DNA from: Streptomyces sp. PCS3-D2
GTDB lineage: Bacteria > Actinomycetota > Actinomycetes > Streptomycetales > Streptomycetaceae
Assembly (NCBI RefSeq): GCF_000612545.2
Contig: NZ_CP097800.1
Location: forward strand, 4,154,501 to 4,218,500
DNA: 64,000 nt
Reading direction: 5' to 3'
Below are positions 26,612-34,281 of this stretch, piece by piece (within the stretch, counting starts at the first letter, position 1; the number at the start of each line of letters is the position of its first letter). The notes below the pieces were generated by a model. That model did not search any database. It was given only the letters and a program-made list of their open reading frames with translations, and was not told where the DNA came from. The position numbers were made by a program, and so were the translations under genes.

Positions 26612-26623
26612 AGGTCTAGTCCA
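26612..26623. promoter_or_regulatory. DasR-responsive element (dre) before msiK
   Basis: AGGTCTAGTCCA matches 10 of 12 positions of the dre core TGGTCTAGACCA and is identical to the site at 44644. It is 51 bases upstream of msiK. DasR is the GlcNAc-responsive GntR regulator, and msiK is a known member of its regulon in S. coelicolor. Confidence 0.7.
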
Positions 26624-26857
26624 GAATCCGGACTTCGCCCGACGCTACCCGCCGCCGCCCGTGCTGTCAGCACCGCTCCGCCGTGACTTCGAACTTTGTG
26701 CGATCTGTCGGACCCGCCTGCTTTCCCGCCCGCTCGCACCCGGTCGGCGGGCGGCATGAGCGGTCACGGGTGCGGGTTCAATGTGATGGCTCGGGCAAAC
26801 GGGCGCTGTGTAGAGTGATGGCGGCCCCACACGCTGTGCGTTCGGGGGTGGCCCTGT

Positions 26858-26933
26858 GCCGCCTTAGCTCAGTTGGTAGAGCAACGGCTTTGTAACCCGT
26901 AGGTCATCGGTTCGATTCCGATAGGCGGCTCCA
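26858..26933 (+). tRNA. tRNA-Thr (anticodon TGT)
   Basis: A 76-base cloverleaf with genomic CCA. Acceptor stem GCCGCCT/AGGCGGC, D-arm GCTC/GAGC, T-arm ATCGG-TTCGATT-CCGAT. The anticodon loop TTTGTAA puts TGT at positions 34-36, reading ACA/ACG (Thr). The anticodon stem ACGGC/CCCGT pairs at four positions but has C opposite C at 31-39. Confidence 0.95.
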
Positions 26934-26945
26934 TTGCAGGTCAGA

Positions 26946-26973
26946 GGCCCCGGACAGGTCACCGTCCGGGGCC
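26946..26973. terminator. Terminator between tRNA-Thr and the oxidoreductase gene
   Basis: A perfect 10-base-pair stem GGCCCCGGAC/GTCCGGGGCC with an 8-base loop, usable from both sides. Confidence 0.85.
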
Positions 26974-26992
26974 TTCAGCGTGTCTCGGGCCG

Positions 26993-28375
26993 TCAGTGGC
27001 GGCCCGAGACGCGGTCGGCCAGGCGGGCCAGGGGGGCCGTCGTCGCGGTGTGGGTGGCCGCCTCCCGGCGGTCCGCCTCGCGGTACGCGGCGTAGAGGGC
27101 CTGCACGCCGAGCCAGCGGAAGGGCTCCGGCTCCCAGCGGCGGACCCGGTGGTTCACCCACGGCAGACCGGTCAGCCCGGTGGACTCGCCGAGGACCAGG
27201 TCGCGCAGGGTGCGGGCGGCCAGGTTGGCGGTGGCGACACCCGAGCCGACGTACCCGCCCGCCCAGCCCACCCCCGTGGCACGGTCGAGCGTGACGGTGG
27301 CGCACCAGTCGCGCGGTACGCCGAGGACGCCCGACCAGGCGTGGGTGATCTCCGTGCCGGTGAGCGCCGGGAAGAAGGAGAAGAGCAGGTCGCGGAGCGA
27401 GTCGACGGTGGCCGGCCGGGTCCGGCCGTCGTTGTCGGTGCGCGAGCCGAAGCGGTACGGGACCCCGCGCCCGCCGATCGCGATCCGGTCGTCGGCGGTG
27501 CGCTGCGCGTACATGTACGCGTGGGCCATGTCGCCCAGGACCTCGCGGCCCGACCAGCCGAGCCGTGCCCAGGTCTCGGCGGACAGCGGGGCGGTGGCGA
27601 TCATCGAGGAGTTCATCGGGAGCCACGACCGCTTCTGGCCCTTGAGAGCGGCGGTGAAGCCCTCCGTGCAGCGCAGGACGTGCGGGGCGCGGACCGTGCC
27701 GTAGGGGGTGACCGCCTTTCCCGCGGAGATCTCCGTGACCGGGGTGGATTCGTGGATCACCACGCCGAGGCGGTCGCAGGCCTCGGCCAGGCCCCTGACC
27801 AGTTTGAGGGGGTGGACGCGGGCGCCGTGCGGGCTCCAGCTGGAGCCGACGGCGTCGGCGATGCCGATGCGGGCGCGGGTGGCGGCGGCGTCGTGGAGCT
27901 CGCGGTCGGTCTCGCCGAAGGCGAGCTCGGCGGCGTGGAAGGCCTTCAGCCGGCCGAGCTGGGCGGGGGTGCGGGCGACTTCGAGGACGCCGCCGCGGTG
28001 GATGTCGGCGTCGATGCCCTCCCTGACGGCGACGTCGACGACCTCGGTGACGGTCTCGTTCATGGCCTGCTGGAGGCGCTGGGCGGCCTGCCGGCCGTGG
28101 AGGGCGGCGAAGCGGTCGCGGCCGGCGATGCCGTTGTAGAGCCAGCCGCCGTTGCGGCCGGAGGCGCCGTAGCCGCAGAACTTCTGCTCCAGGACGGTGA
28201 CGCGCAGCTCGGGGGCGGCCCGCTTCAGGTAGTAGGCGGTCCACAGGCCGGTGTAGCCGCCGCCGACGATGACGACGTCGGCGGTGGCATGAGCGGTGAG
28301 GGGCGCGCGCGGTGGGGCGTCCGGGGTGCCGGGGAGGGTCGCGTACCAGAAGGAGATGCCGCCGTTGATCGTCAT
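26993..28375 (-). CDS. DAO-family FAD-dependent oxidoreductase
   Basis: A 460-residue flavoprotein. The FAD-binding dinucleotide fold is ADVVIVGGGYTGLWTAYYLK near residue 33, followed by a typical flavin contact KFCGYGASGRNGGW. The C-terminal substrate/FAD lid includes AWSGVLGVPRDW and GWAGGYVGSGVATANLAART. This plan is shared by amino-acid, amine and gamma-glutamylputrescine oxidases (DAO family). The substrate cannot be told. It begins FWYATLPGTPD, as in relatives. It diverges from a decayed phosphotransferase gene. Confidence 0.88.
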   Translation of the reverse strand: MTINGGISFWYATLPGTPDAPPRAPLTAHATADVVIVGGGYTGLWTAYYLKRAAPELRVTVLEQKFCGYGASGRNGGWLYNGIAGRDRFAALHGRQAAQRLQQAMNETVTEVVDVAVREGIDADIHRGGVLEVARTPAQLGRLKAFHAAELAFGETDRELHDAAATRARIGIADAVGSSWSPHGARVHPLKLVRGLAEACDRLGVVIHESTPVTEISAGKAVTPYGTVRAPHVLRCTEGFTAALKGQKRSWLPMNSSMIATAPLSAETWARLGWSGREVLGDMAHAYMYAQRTADDRIAIGGRGVPYRFGSRTDNDGRTRPATVDSLRDLLFSFFPALTGTEITHAWSGVLGVPRDWCATVTLDRATGVGWAGGYVGSGVATANLAARTLRDLVLGESTGLTGLPWVNHRVRRWEPEPFRWLGVQALYAAYREADRREAATHTATTAPLARLADRVSGRH

Positions 28376-28524
28376 GGGGAGTTGCTATCCCTTTTCCCCG
28401 CGAGGTGCCAGGGACGGGATGTCGCGCCGCGGGGCGTGATGCGCGGCCCCCTGCCGCTTGCCCTGCGGGCGGCCCGGCCGTGTCTCCCGCAGGATGCTCG
28501 GGGGCCCGGGGCACGGGGCACGGC

Positions 28525-28565
28525 CTGCGGTACGCCGCCCGACCTGGCCGGGCGGCGTACCGCAG
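28525..28565. repeat. 17-base perfect inverted repeat
   Basis: CTGCGGTACGCCGCCCG at 28525-28541 pairs perfectly with 28549-28565 over a 7-base loop. It lies upstream of both flanking genes (oxidoreductase and broken phosphotransferase). So it is either a stranded terminator left by a lost gene or an operator/attenuator. Confidence 0.8.
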
Positions 28566-28607
28566 GGGACGCCGCCGAGCCGGGGCGCAGGGCGATGGCG
28601 TCGCCGC

Positions 28608-28875
28608 ATGGTCGAGGTCGTGGAGATTCCGGACGGGCTGATCGAGGCCCAGATCGGGTACAACGGGGATGCCGACCATCGTCAACAACTTCCGCGCGCA
28701 GGACGTGCGGTGGCGGTTCGACCTGCTGACCGAGGCGGCGGGCCTGGATCGGGCGCGGGCGCGGGCCTGGACGCTGGGCCGGGTGCTGCAGACCTGCCTG
28801 TGGGACGTGGAGGACGGTGAGGAGCGGCTGGACGAGGACCGGCTGGCGGTCGCCCGGCTGCTGCTGGGGCGGTGA
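28608..28875 (+). pseudogene. Remnant of APH(6)/hydroxyurea-type phosphotransferase
   Basis: Two ends of one gene with the middle gone. From ATG 28608 the frame reads VEIPDGLIEAQIGYNGDA, the N-terminal pattern of the aminoglycoside/hydroxyurea antibiotic-resistance kinase family. From about 28669, in another frame, it reads PTIVNNFRAQDVRWRFDLLT and ARAWTLGRVLQTCLWDVEDG, the C-terminal part of the same family. Members are about 290-310 residues, so some 200 codons, including the kinase catalytic core, are missing. The two parts are out of frame. The family assignment is from motif memory; the breakage follows if it is right. Confidence 0.7.
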
Positions 28876-29137
28876 ACCCGCCGGGGTGGTGAACCCCTGG
28901 GGCGCTGCCGCGGTTCGTGGCGCCGAGGCCGGCGATGCCTGCGCCGGCCCGGCGGTGATCCGCGGGCGGCGTACGGGAAGGACGGCGCGAGGCGCGGGTC
29001 ACGGTGCGCCGATGGACGGGGTTCTCGGCGGAGCCGAAGGCGCGGAGACGGACCGGGTTCCTGGCGGCGCGCGGGGCGGCGGCGGGCACGGGCCCGGGCC
29101 GCGGGCCGATGTCAGTGCGGTCGGCCAGGATGGGGGC

Positions 29138-29812
29138 ATGGTGCGAGACGGGCGGAAGCAGTCGGTGAAGGCAGCGCGGAGGCCGCAGCTGCGGCTGCCG
29201 GACCTGGTGCCCTGGCAGGGGCGGGAGCTGGAGACGGACGGGGACTACGAAGGGCTGGAGTTCGCGGACCTGGACCTGGCGGGGCAGGAGGGGGTCGGGG
29301 CCCGGTTCATGGACTGCGCGGTACGGCGCTGCACGCTGGACGAGGCGGGTCTGGCGAAGGCACGCATCCTGGATTCGGTGCTGGAGGGGGTCCGCGGGGT
29401 GGGGACCGACCTGTCGGGGGCCTCGCTGCGGGACGTGGAGCTGGTGGACGCGCGGCTGGGCGGGGTGCAGCTGCACGGGGCCGGTCTGGAGCGGGTGGTG
29501 GTCCGGGGCGGCAAGATCGACTACCTGAACCTGCGGACGGCGCGGCTGCGCGACGTGGTCTTCGAGGGGTGCGTGCTGGTGGAGCCGGACTTCGCGGGCG
29601 CGGTACTGGAACGGGTGGAGTTCCGGGAGTGTTCGCTGCGCGGGGCGGACTTCAGCGGGGTCCGGATGGCTGAGGTGGATCTGCGGGAGGCCGCCGTACT
29701 GGAGATCGCGCGGGGGGTGGAGGCGCTGGCCGGGGCGGTGATCAGTCCGGCGCAGCTGTTCGACCTGGCCCCGGCGCTCGCCTCCCGGCTGGGGGTGCGG
29801 GTGGTGCCGTGA
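29138..29812 (+). CDS. Pentapeptide-repeat protein
   Basis: A 224-residue protein whose residues 40-190 are a right-handed beta-helix of pentapeptides of the A(D/N)LXX kind. Examples are GLEFADLDLAGQEGVGARFM, GTDLSGASLRDVELVDARLG and DFAGAVLERVEFRECSLRGA followed by DFSGVRMAEVDL. Some family members mimic DNA and shield gyrase, but most have no known role. The N-terminus is basic (RDGRKQSVKAARRPQ). ATG 29138 has AGGATGGGGG just before it, which is both a possible ribosome site and a weak -10. Confidence 0.88.
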   Translation: MVRDGRKQSVKAARRPQLRLPDLVPWQGRELETDGDYEGLEFADLDLAGQEGVGARFMDCAVRRCTLDEAGLAKARILDSVLEGVRGVGTDLSGASLRDVELVDARLGGVQLHGAGLERVVVRGGKIDYLNLRTARLRDVVFEGCVLVEPDFAGAVLERVEFRECSLRGADFSGVRMAEVDLREAAVLEIARGVEALAGAVISPAQLFDLAPALASRLGVRVVP

Positions 29813-30029
29813 CCGGGCCCGCGGTCCGGGTGCGGCGCCGTGGCGGGGGAGGCGCCCCCGGCCTCCCCGGCTCCCGCCGGGAGGTGTCCGCGGACGGGGA
29901 GGGCGGCGACGGCGGGGCGGAGGCTGCGGCGAATGGCCGAGCGACCGGGTGTCCGGACGGGCGGTGCACCGGGGTGGGCGCCTAACGTCGCAGGCGGACA
30001 CACCGGTGCCCGAGGCCTGTGGAGGTGTC

Positions 30030-31043
30030 ATGTCCCACCGGAGCTGCCGGATCCGATGGCTGGTCGGAGCCTGCGTCAGTGCCGTCGCCGTCACCCTGCT
30101 CCTCGTGGTGCCCGCCCCCGGCCCCGGCCCGCGGCTGCCGCGGCAGGGCGCCGGGGGCGGTGCGGGGGCCACTGGGACGGCCCTGGGTGCCTACCTCCAC
30201 TACGGGTCGCCCGGCGTCGAGCGGATGGCGGAACTCTCGCGCTGGCTCGGCGGTACCGAGCTGCGCGCCGGGCACACGTACCTGCCCGGCGACACCTGGA
30301 CGAACATCGAGGGGGCGCCGGATTCCCTGCGCAGCTGGGCGCGCTGGCGCAGGGAGAGGGCCGACCGGCTCTTCGTCCTGAACGTGCCCATGCAGGAGGG
30401 CAACGAGGCCCGTGTCCCCGACGCCCGGGTCGCGGAGCTGATCCGCGCCGGTGCCCGCGGGGCGAACGACCACCATTTCCGGCGCCTGGCCGACCGGCTG
30501 GTCGGCCTCGGCTTGCCGGACGCGGTGATCGTGCTCGGCTGGGAGATGAACGGCTTCGACTACACCCACCGCTGCCGTCCCGACCCCGAGAACTGGAAGG
30601 CCTACTGGCGGCGCATCGTGACCGCCATGCGTGCGGTGCAGGGGCAGCGCTTCCGGTTCGACTACGCGCCCAACCGCGGAGCCGACGCGATCGCCTGGAC
30701 CCGTTGCTATCCCGGAGACGACGTGGTCGACGTCATCGGCATGGACACCTACGACCAGGAGCCCGGCCGCACCTTCGACGAGCAGGTCACCCAGCCCTAC
30801 GGGCTCCGGCAGCAGGTCGACTTCGCGAAGGCGCACGGCAAGCGGATCTCGTACCCCGAATGGGGGCTGTTCCGGCACGGCGACAATCCCGAGTACGTGC
30901 GGCGCATGCTGGCCTGGTTCGCCGAGCACGAGCCGCTCTACCACAGCATCACCGACTACTGCCCGCACGGCGTGTGGCAGTGCGGGCAGAACCCGCGCTC
31001 TGCGCGGGTGTTCCGGGAGGTGCTGTCCGGCGGACGGCCCTGA
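30030..31043 (+). CDS. Secreted GH26-like glycoside hydrolase
   Basis: A 337-residue exported protein. Signal/anchor helix: WLVGACVSAVAVTLLLVVPA. The catalytic domain looks like clan GH-A, family 26 (mannanase/endoglucanase-like). VIVLGWEMNGFDYTHRCRPD supplies the acid/base Glu in WEMNG, RFDYAPNRGADAIAW the next strand, VDVIGMDTYDQEP another. RISYPEWGLFRHGD holds the probable nucleophile Glu in PEWG. Four cysteines near YCPHGVWQCGQ and TRCYPG may form disulfides. GGAGGT lies five bases before ATG 30030. The polymer it cuts is not known. Confidence 0.82.
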   Translation: MSHRSCRIRWLVGACVSAVAVTLLLVVPAPGPGPRLPRQGAGGGAGATGTALGAYLHYGSPGVERMAELSRWLGGTELRAGHTYLPGDTWTNIEGAPDSLRSWARWRRERADRLFVLNVPMQEGNEARVPDARVAELIRAGARGANDHHFRRLADRLVGLGLPDAVIVLGWEMNGFDYTHRCRPDPENWKAYWRRIVTAMRAVQGQRFRFDYAPNRGADAIAWTRCYPGDDVVDVIGMDTYDQEPGRTFDEQVTQPYGLRQQVDFAKAHGKRISYPEWGLFRHGDNPEYVRRMLAWFAEHEPLYHSITDYCPHGVWQCGQNPRSARVFREVLSGGRP

Positions 31044-31547
31044 CTACCCGGGGACGCGGGGGAAGCGGGCCTGGAGGGTCCAGACGGCCGGGTTGTCGCC
31101 GAGCCCGTCGTGCATGTCGATCAGGTCCGCGAGCAGGTCGTGCAGGAAGTCGCGGGCCTCGCGGCGCAGCAGCCGGTGGCTGAAGGTCAGCGGGGCCTCC
31201 TCGGCCGGCATCCAGTCGGCCTCGACGTCGACCCAGCCGAAGCGGCGCTCGAAGAGCATGCGGTCCGTGGACTCGGTGAAGTCGATCTCGGCGTACTGGC
31301 GGTTGGCGGAGCGGCTGCCCCGCGGGTCCTGGTCGAGCCGCTCGACGATGTCGCACAGTGCCCAGGCGAAGTCCAGCACCGGAACCCATCCCCAGGCTGT
31401 GGATACTTCCCGGTCCGAGTCGGTGTCGGCGAGGTAGACGTCCCCGCAGAACAGGTCGTGGCGCAGCGCGTGGACGTCCGCCGAGCGGTAGTCGGTCTGC
31501 GGGGGGTCGGGGAAGCGCCGGGAGAGGGAGTAGCCGATGTCGAGCAC
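31044..31547 (-). CDS. Hypothetical cytoplasmic protein
   Basis: A 167-residue acidic protein that I do not recognise. It has no signal peptide or membrane helix. Conserved-looking stretches are WGWVPVLDFAWALCDIVERL, RQYAEIDFTESTDRMLFERR and LRREARDFLHDLLADLIDMH. Start GTG 31547 is uncertain: no ribosome site is visible, though CACCAT seven bases upstream could be a weak -10. Its stop codon touches that of the GH26-like gene, giving a tail-to-tail arrangement with no gap. Confidence 0.7.
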   Translation of the reverse strand: MLDIGYSLSRRFPDPPQTDYRSADVHALRHDLFCGDVYLADTDSDREVSTAWGWVPVLDFAWALCDIVERLDQDPRGSRSANRQYAEIDFTESTDRMLFERRFGWVDVEADWMPAEEAPLTFSHRLLRREARDFLHDLLADLIDMHDGLGDNPAVWTLQARFPRVPG

Positions 31548-31591
31548 GTACCCGATGGTGTCACGGGTGCGGAGGGGGCCCCACCCCGGCG

Positions 31592-32215
31592 TCAGGAGGG
31601 GAGGAGGCGCTGCTCCTTCGCGACCGAGACGGCGCCCGCACGGGTGTCGACGCCGAGCTTGTCGTAGATGCGCCCCAGGTGGGTCTTGACGGTGGCCTCG
31701 CTGATGAACAGGGCACGGGCGATGTCGCGGTTGCCGAGGCCGCGGGCCAGCTGCCCGAGGATGTCCAGTTCGCGGTCGGTCAGGGTGGGGCGGCCGCCCC
31801 GCATGTGGGCCATGACGCGGCTGGCGACCGGCGCGGAGAGGGTGGTGCGGCCCTGGCCGGCGGAGTGGATCGCGGCGAATAGCTCCTCGGGGCGCTCGGC
31901 CTTGAGCAGGTAGCCGGTGGCGCCCGCGCCGATCGCCCGGGTGATGTCCGCGTCCGTGTCGTAGGTGGTGAGGACCAGGACGTGCGGGGGCCGCGGGAGC
32001 GCGGTGATGCGGCGGGTGGCCTCGACGCCGTCGATGCCCTCGCCGAGCTGGAGGTCCATGAGGACCACGTCGGGGCGGAGCCTGGACGCCAGGGCGACCG
32101 CCTCCTCGCCGCTGCCGGCCTCGCCGAGTACCTCGATGTCGGGTTCGCTGCCGAGGAGGGCCAGCAGGCCGGCGCGGACCACCACGTGGTCGTCGCAGAG
32201 CAGGATCGTCGTCAT
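31592..32215 (-). CDS. LuxR/NarL-type response regulator (SenR-like)
   Basis: A 207-residue regulator. The receiver domain has ILLCDDHVVVRAGL, phospho-acceptor Asp in PDVVLMDLQLGEGIDGVE, VLVLTTYDTDADI and YLLKAERPEEL. The C-terminal LuxR helix-turn-helix is TLTDRELDILGQLARGLGNR then DIARALFISEATVKTHLGRI. Its start overlaps the kinase stop by four bases (ATGA), so the two are translationally coupled. With the divergent HbpS-like gene it matches the SenR position of the HbpS-SenS-SenR redox/haem system; that identity is inference. Confidence 0.92.
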   Translation of the reverse strand: MTTILLCDDHVVVRAGLLALLGSEPDIEVLGEAGSGEEAVALASRLRPDVVLMDLQLGEGIDGVEATRRITALPRPPHVLVLTTYDTDADITRAIGAGATGYLLKAERPEELFAAIHSAGQGRTTLSAPVASRVMAHMRGGRPTLTDRELDILGQLARGLGNRDIARALFISEATVKTHLGRIYDKLGVDTRAGAVSVAKEQRLLPS

Positions 32216-33408
32216 GGAGCGGGCTCCAGGGGGATGGCCGCGGACAGGACGGTGCCCTCGCCCGGCGTGGATTCGATGGTCAGGGTGCCGCCCAGCTGGC
32301 GGACGCGGGCCCGCATCGCCGGGAGGCCGTGTCCGCGCCCGTCGGCGGCGTCGGCGTCGGCGCGGGGCTGGGTGAAGCCGTGGCCGTCGTCGGCGACGTC
32401 GAGCACCACCTGGTCCCCGAGGAAGCTCAGCGTGAGCGCGGCCGTACGGGCGGCGGAGTGCTCGCGGACGTTGGCGAGGGCGCCCTGGGCTATCCGCAGC
32501 AGGGCCGACTGGACGCGGTCGGGCAGCGGGGCGGGGGCGCCTTCGAGGTGGAAGCGGACCTCGATGCCCGGTCCGGCGTCCAGGCGGCGCAGTGCCTGGG
32601 CGAGGCCGGCGCCGTCGGCGAGCTCGGAGGGGGCCAGGTCGTGGACCAGCCGCCGGGCCTCGGCGAGGCCGTGTGCGGCGATGTCGGTGGCGGTGCGGAC
32701 GTGCGCGCGGGCGGTGGCGGGGTCGGTGTCCCAGGTGCGGTCCGCGGCCTGGAGCAGCATCTGCTGGCTGGACAGGTTCTGGGCGAGGGTGTCGTGGATC
32801 TCCATGGACAGCCGCTGGCGTTCCGCGAGGGTGCCTTCGCGGCGTTCGGTGGCGGCCAGTTCCCGGCGGGTCCGGATCAGGTCGTCGATCAGTGCCCGCT
32901 GGGCCCGGGCCTGGCGTTCCATGTGGACGAAGACGGCGGTGGCGAGGGCGGCGACGGCGGGCGGCGCCAGGAGCAGGTTGGGATCGAAGGACTTGGACAG
33001 CTGGAGCTGGGCGGTCACGACGAAGGCGGTGAGGAGGGCCACCAGGACGATGGCGGGGCGGGGCGGGAGGGTGCGCAGGGCCGTGACGAAGAGCGGCACG
33101 GCGCACCAGGCGAAGCTGGGCGCGAGGACGACGAGGACCACCCAGGTGGTGACCACCAGGCCGAGCCAGAGGAGGCGCCGGCGGGTGGGGGCGGCGCCGA
33201 GCGCGGGGCCGAGCACGTAGAGCAGGGCCAGGGTGACGCCGAGGGCGATGACCCACGGAGTGCGGGGTTCGCCGGGGTGGCGCAGCAGGAAGCGGGCCAC
33301 GGAGGCGCCGAGGAGGAGGAAGAAGGCGGTGTGGGCGACCGTCGCCAGCGTGCGGGTGTCGTTGCGCGGCGCGGCGGGTCTCACGGGGTGCTCCTCGGTC
33401 GGGGGCAT
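32212..33408 (-). CDS. NarL-type sensor histidine kinase (SenS-like)
   Basis: A 398-residue kinase. The first 175 residues hold five or six membrane helices (LATVAHTAFFLLLGASVARF, WVIALGVTLALLYVLGP, LWLGLVVTTWVVLVVLAPSF, AIVLVALLTAFVVTAQL, APPAVAALATAVFVHM). HisKA_3 has the phospho-His in ERQRLSMEIHDTLAQNLSSQ. The ATPase domain has LRIAQGALANVREHSAA and LDVADDGHGFTQP. SenS of S. reticuli also has five N-terminal helices. ATG 33408 is used; longer forms would enter the hbpS-like promoter. Confidence 0.9.
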   Translation of the reverse strand: MPPTEEHPVRPAAPRNDTRTLATVAHTAFFLLLGASVARFLLRHPGEPRTPWVIALGVTLALLYVLGPALGAAPTRRRLLWLGLVVTTWVVLVVLAPSFAWCAVPLFVTALRTLPPRPAIVLVALLTAFVVTAQLQLSKSFDPNLLLAPPAVAALATAVFVHMERQARAQRALIDDLIRTRRELAATERREGTLAERQRLSMEIHDTLAQNLSSQQMLLQAADRTWDTDPATARAHVRTATDIAAHGLAEARRLVHDLAPSELADGAGLAQALRRLDAGPGIEVRFHLEGAPAPLPDRVQSALLRIAQGALANVREHSAARTAALTLSFLGDQVVLDVADDGHGFTQPRADADAADGRGHGLPAMRARVRQLGGTLTIESTPGEGTVLSAAIPLEPAP

Positions 33409-33688
33409 GCGTCCATTGTCGGCTGCGGCGCCGGGCCCCGGGCGCCGCCCCGGGCCCGGGTCACCCAGGTCACCCGGGTCCGACCAGGGAATACCGTGCC
33501 GGGGGCGGAGCGCATCGACCGATCGGACGACCCCCGGGTCAGCCGGTGCGGTGGGCGGGGCGAGCCGGTACGGGGACGGGGCGGAGGGGGGACCGGGCAC
33601 AGGCTTGGAGCAGTGAAGGAGCCGGTCCGACCGGCCCGGAACGAGACCCGATGCCGTCACCGTGCCACCGTTCTCAGGAGCAGCAGAG

Positions 33689-34249
33689 ATGAAGACCCGC
33701 ACCCGCGTTCTCACCGGTACCGCCCTCGCCGTCGCCCTGGGCGCCGGCGCCTTCGGTGCCGTGAGCGCCAGCGCGAGCCCCGCCGCCACCACCGCCCAGG
33801 CCGCCGCCCTCGCGGCGAAGAAGGACGCTCCGAGCGACAAGAACTTCACCACGACGACCCACCTGACCGTCGACGCCGCCACCCGCGCCGCGCAGGCCGC
33901 CCTCCAGGCCGCCGCGGCGGAGAACCAGAAGGTGACCGTCGCGGTGGTGGACCGCAACGGCAACACCATCGTCACCCTGCGTGGCGACGGCGCCGGACCG
34001 CAGTCCTACGAGTCGGCGCAGCGCAAGGCCTTCACCGCAGTGTCCTGGAACGCCCCGACCTCGGTGCTCGTGGGCCGGCTGGCCCAGGCCCCGAACCTGA
34101 AGGACATCCCCGGCACCCTCTTCCTCGGTGGCGGCACCCCGGTCCAGGCGAACGGCGCCCCCGTGGCCGGCATCGGTGTGGCCGGCGCCCCGAGCGGCGA
34201 TCTGGACGAGAAGTTCGCGAAGGCCGGCGTGGACGCGCTGAGCAAGTAG
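33689..34249 (+). CDS. Secreted HbpS/GlcG-like haem-binding protein
   Basis: A 186-residue exported protein. Signal peptide: TRVLTGTALAVALGAGAFGA ending SASA. The mature part is a GlcG/HbpS (DUF336) domain: LTVDAATRAAQAALQAAAAE, VTVAVVDRNGNTIVTLRGDG, YESAQRKAFTAVSWN, GTLFLGGGTPVQANGAPVAG and IGVAGAPSGDLDEKFAKAGV. HbpS of S. reticuli degrades and binds haem and signals oxidative stress to SenS. The gene diverges from the SenS/SenR-like pair by 280 bases, which supports the same role. AGGAG lies seven bases before ATG 33689. Confidence 0.88.
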   Translation: MKTRTRVLTGTALAVALGAGAFGAVSASASPAATTAQAAALAAKKDAPSDKNFTTTTHLTVDAATRAAQAALQAAAAENQKVTVAVVDRNGNTIVTLRGDGAGPQSYESAQRKAFTAVSWNAPTSVLVGRLAQAPNLKDIPGTLFLGGGTPVQANGAPVAGIGVAGAPSGDLDEKFAKAGVDALSK

Positions 34250-34268
34250 GAGGCGCGCCGTGGCCGCT

Positions 34269-34274
34269 TAGGAT
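34269..34274 (+). promoter_or_regulatory. -10 box for leaderless M1 peptidase mRNA
   Basis: TAGGAT seven bases before GTG 34282. The purines in CGAAGG are a poor alternative ribosome site. Confidence 0.45.
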
Positions 34275-34281
34275 CGAAGGC

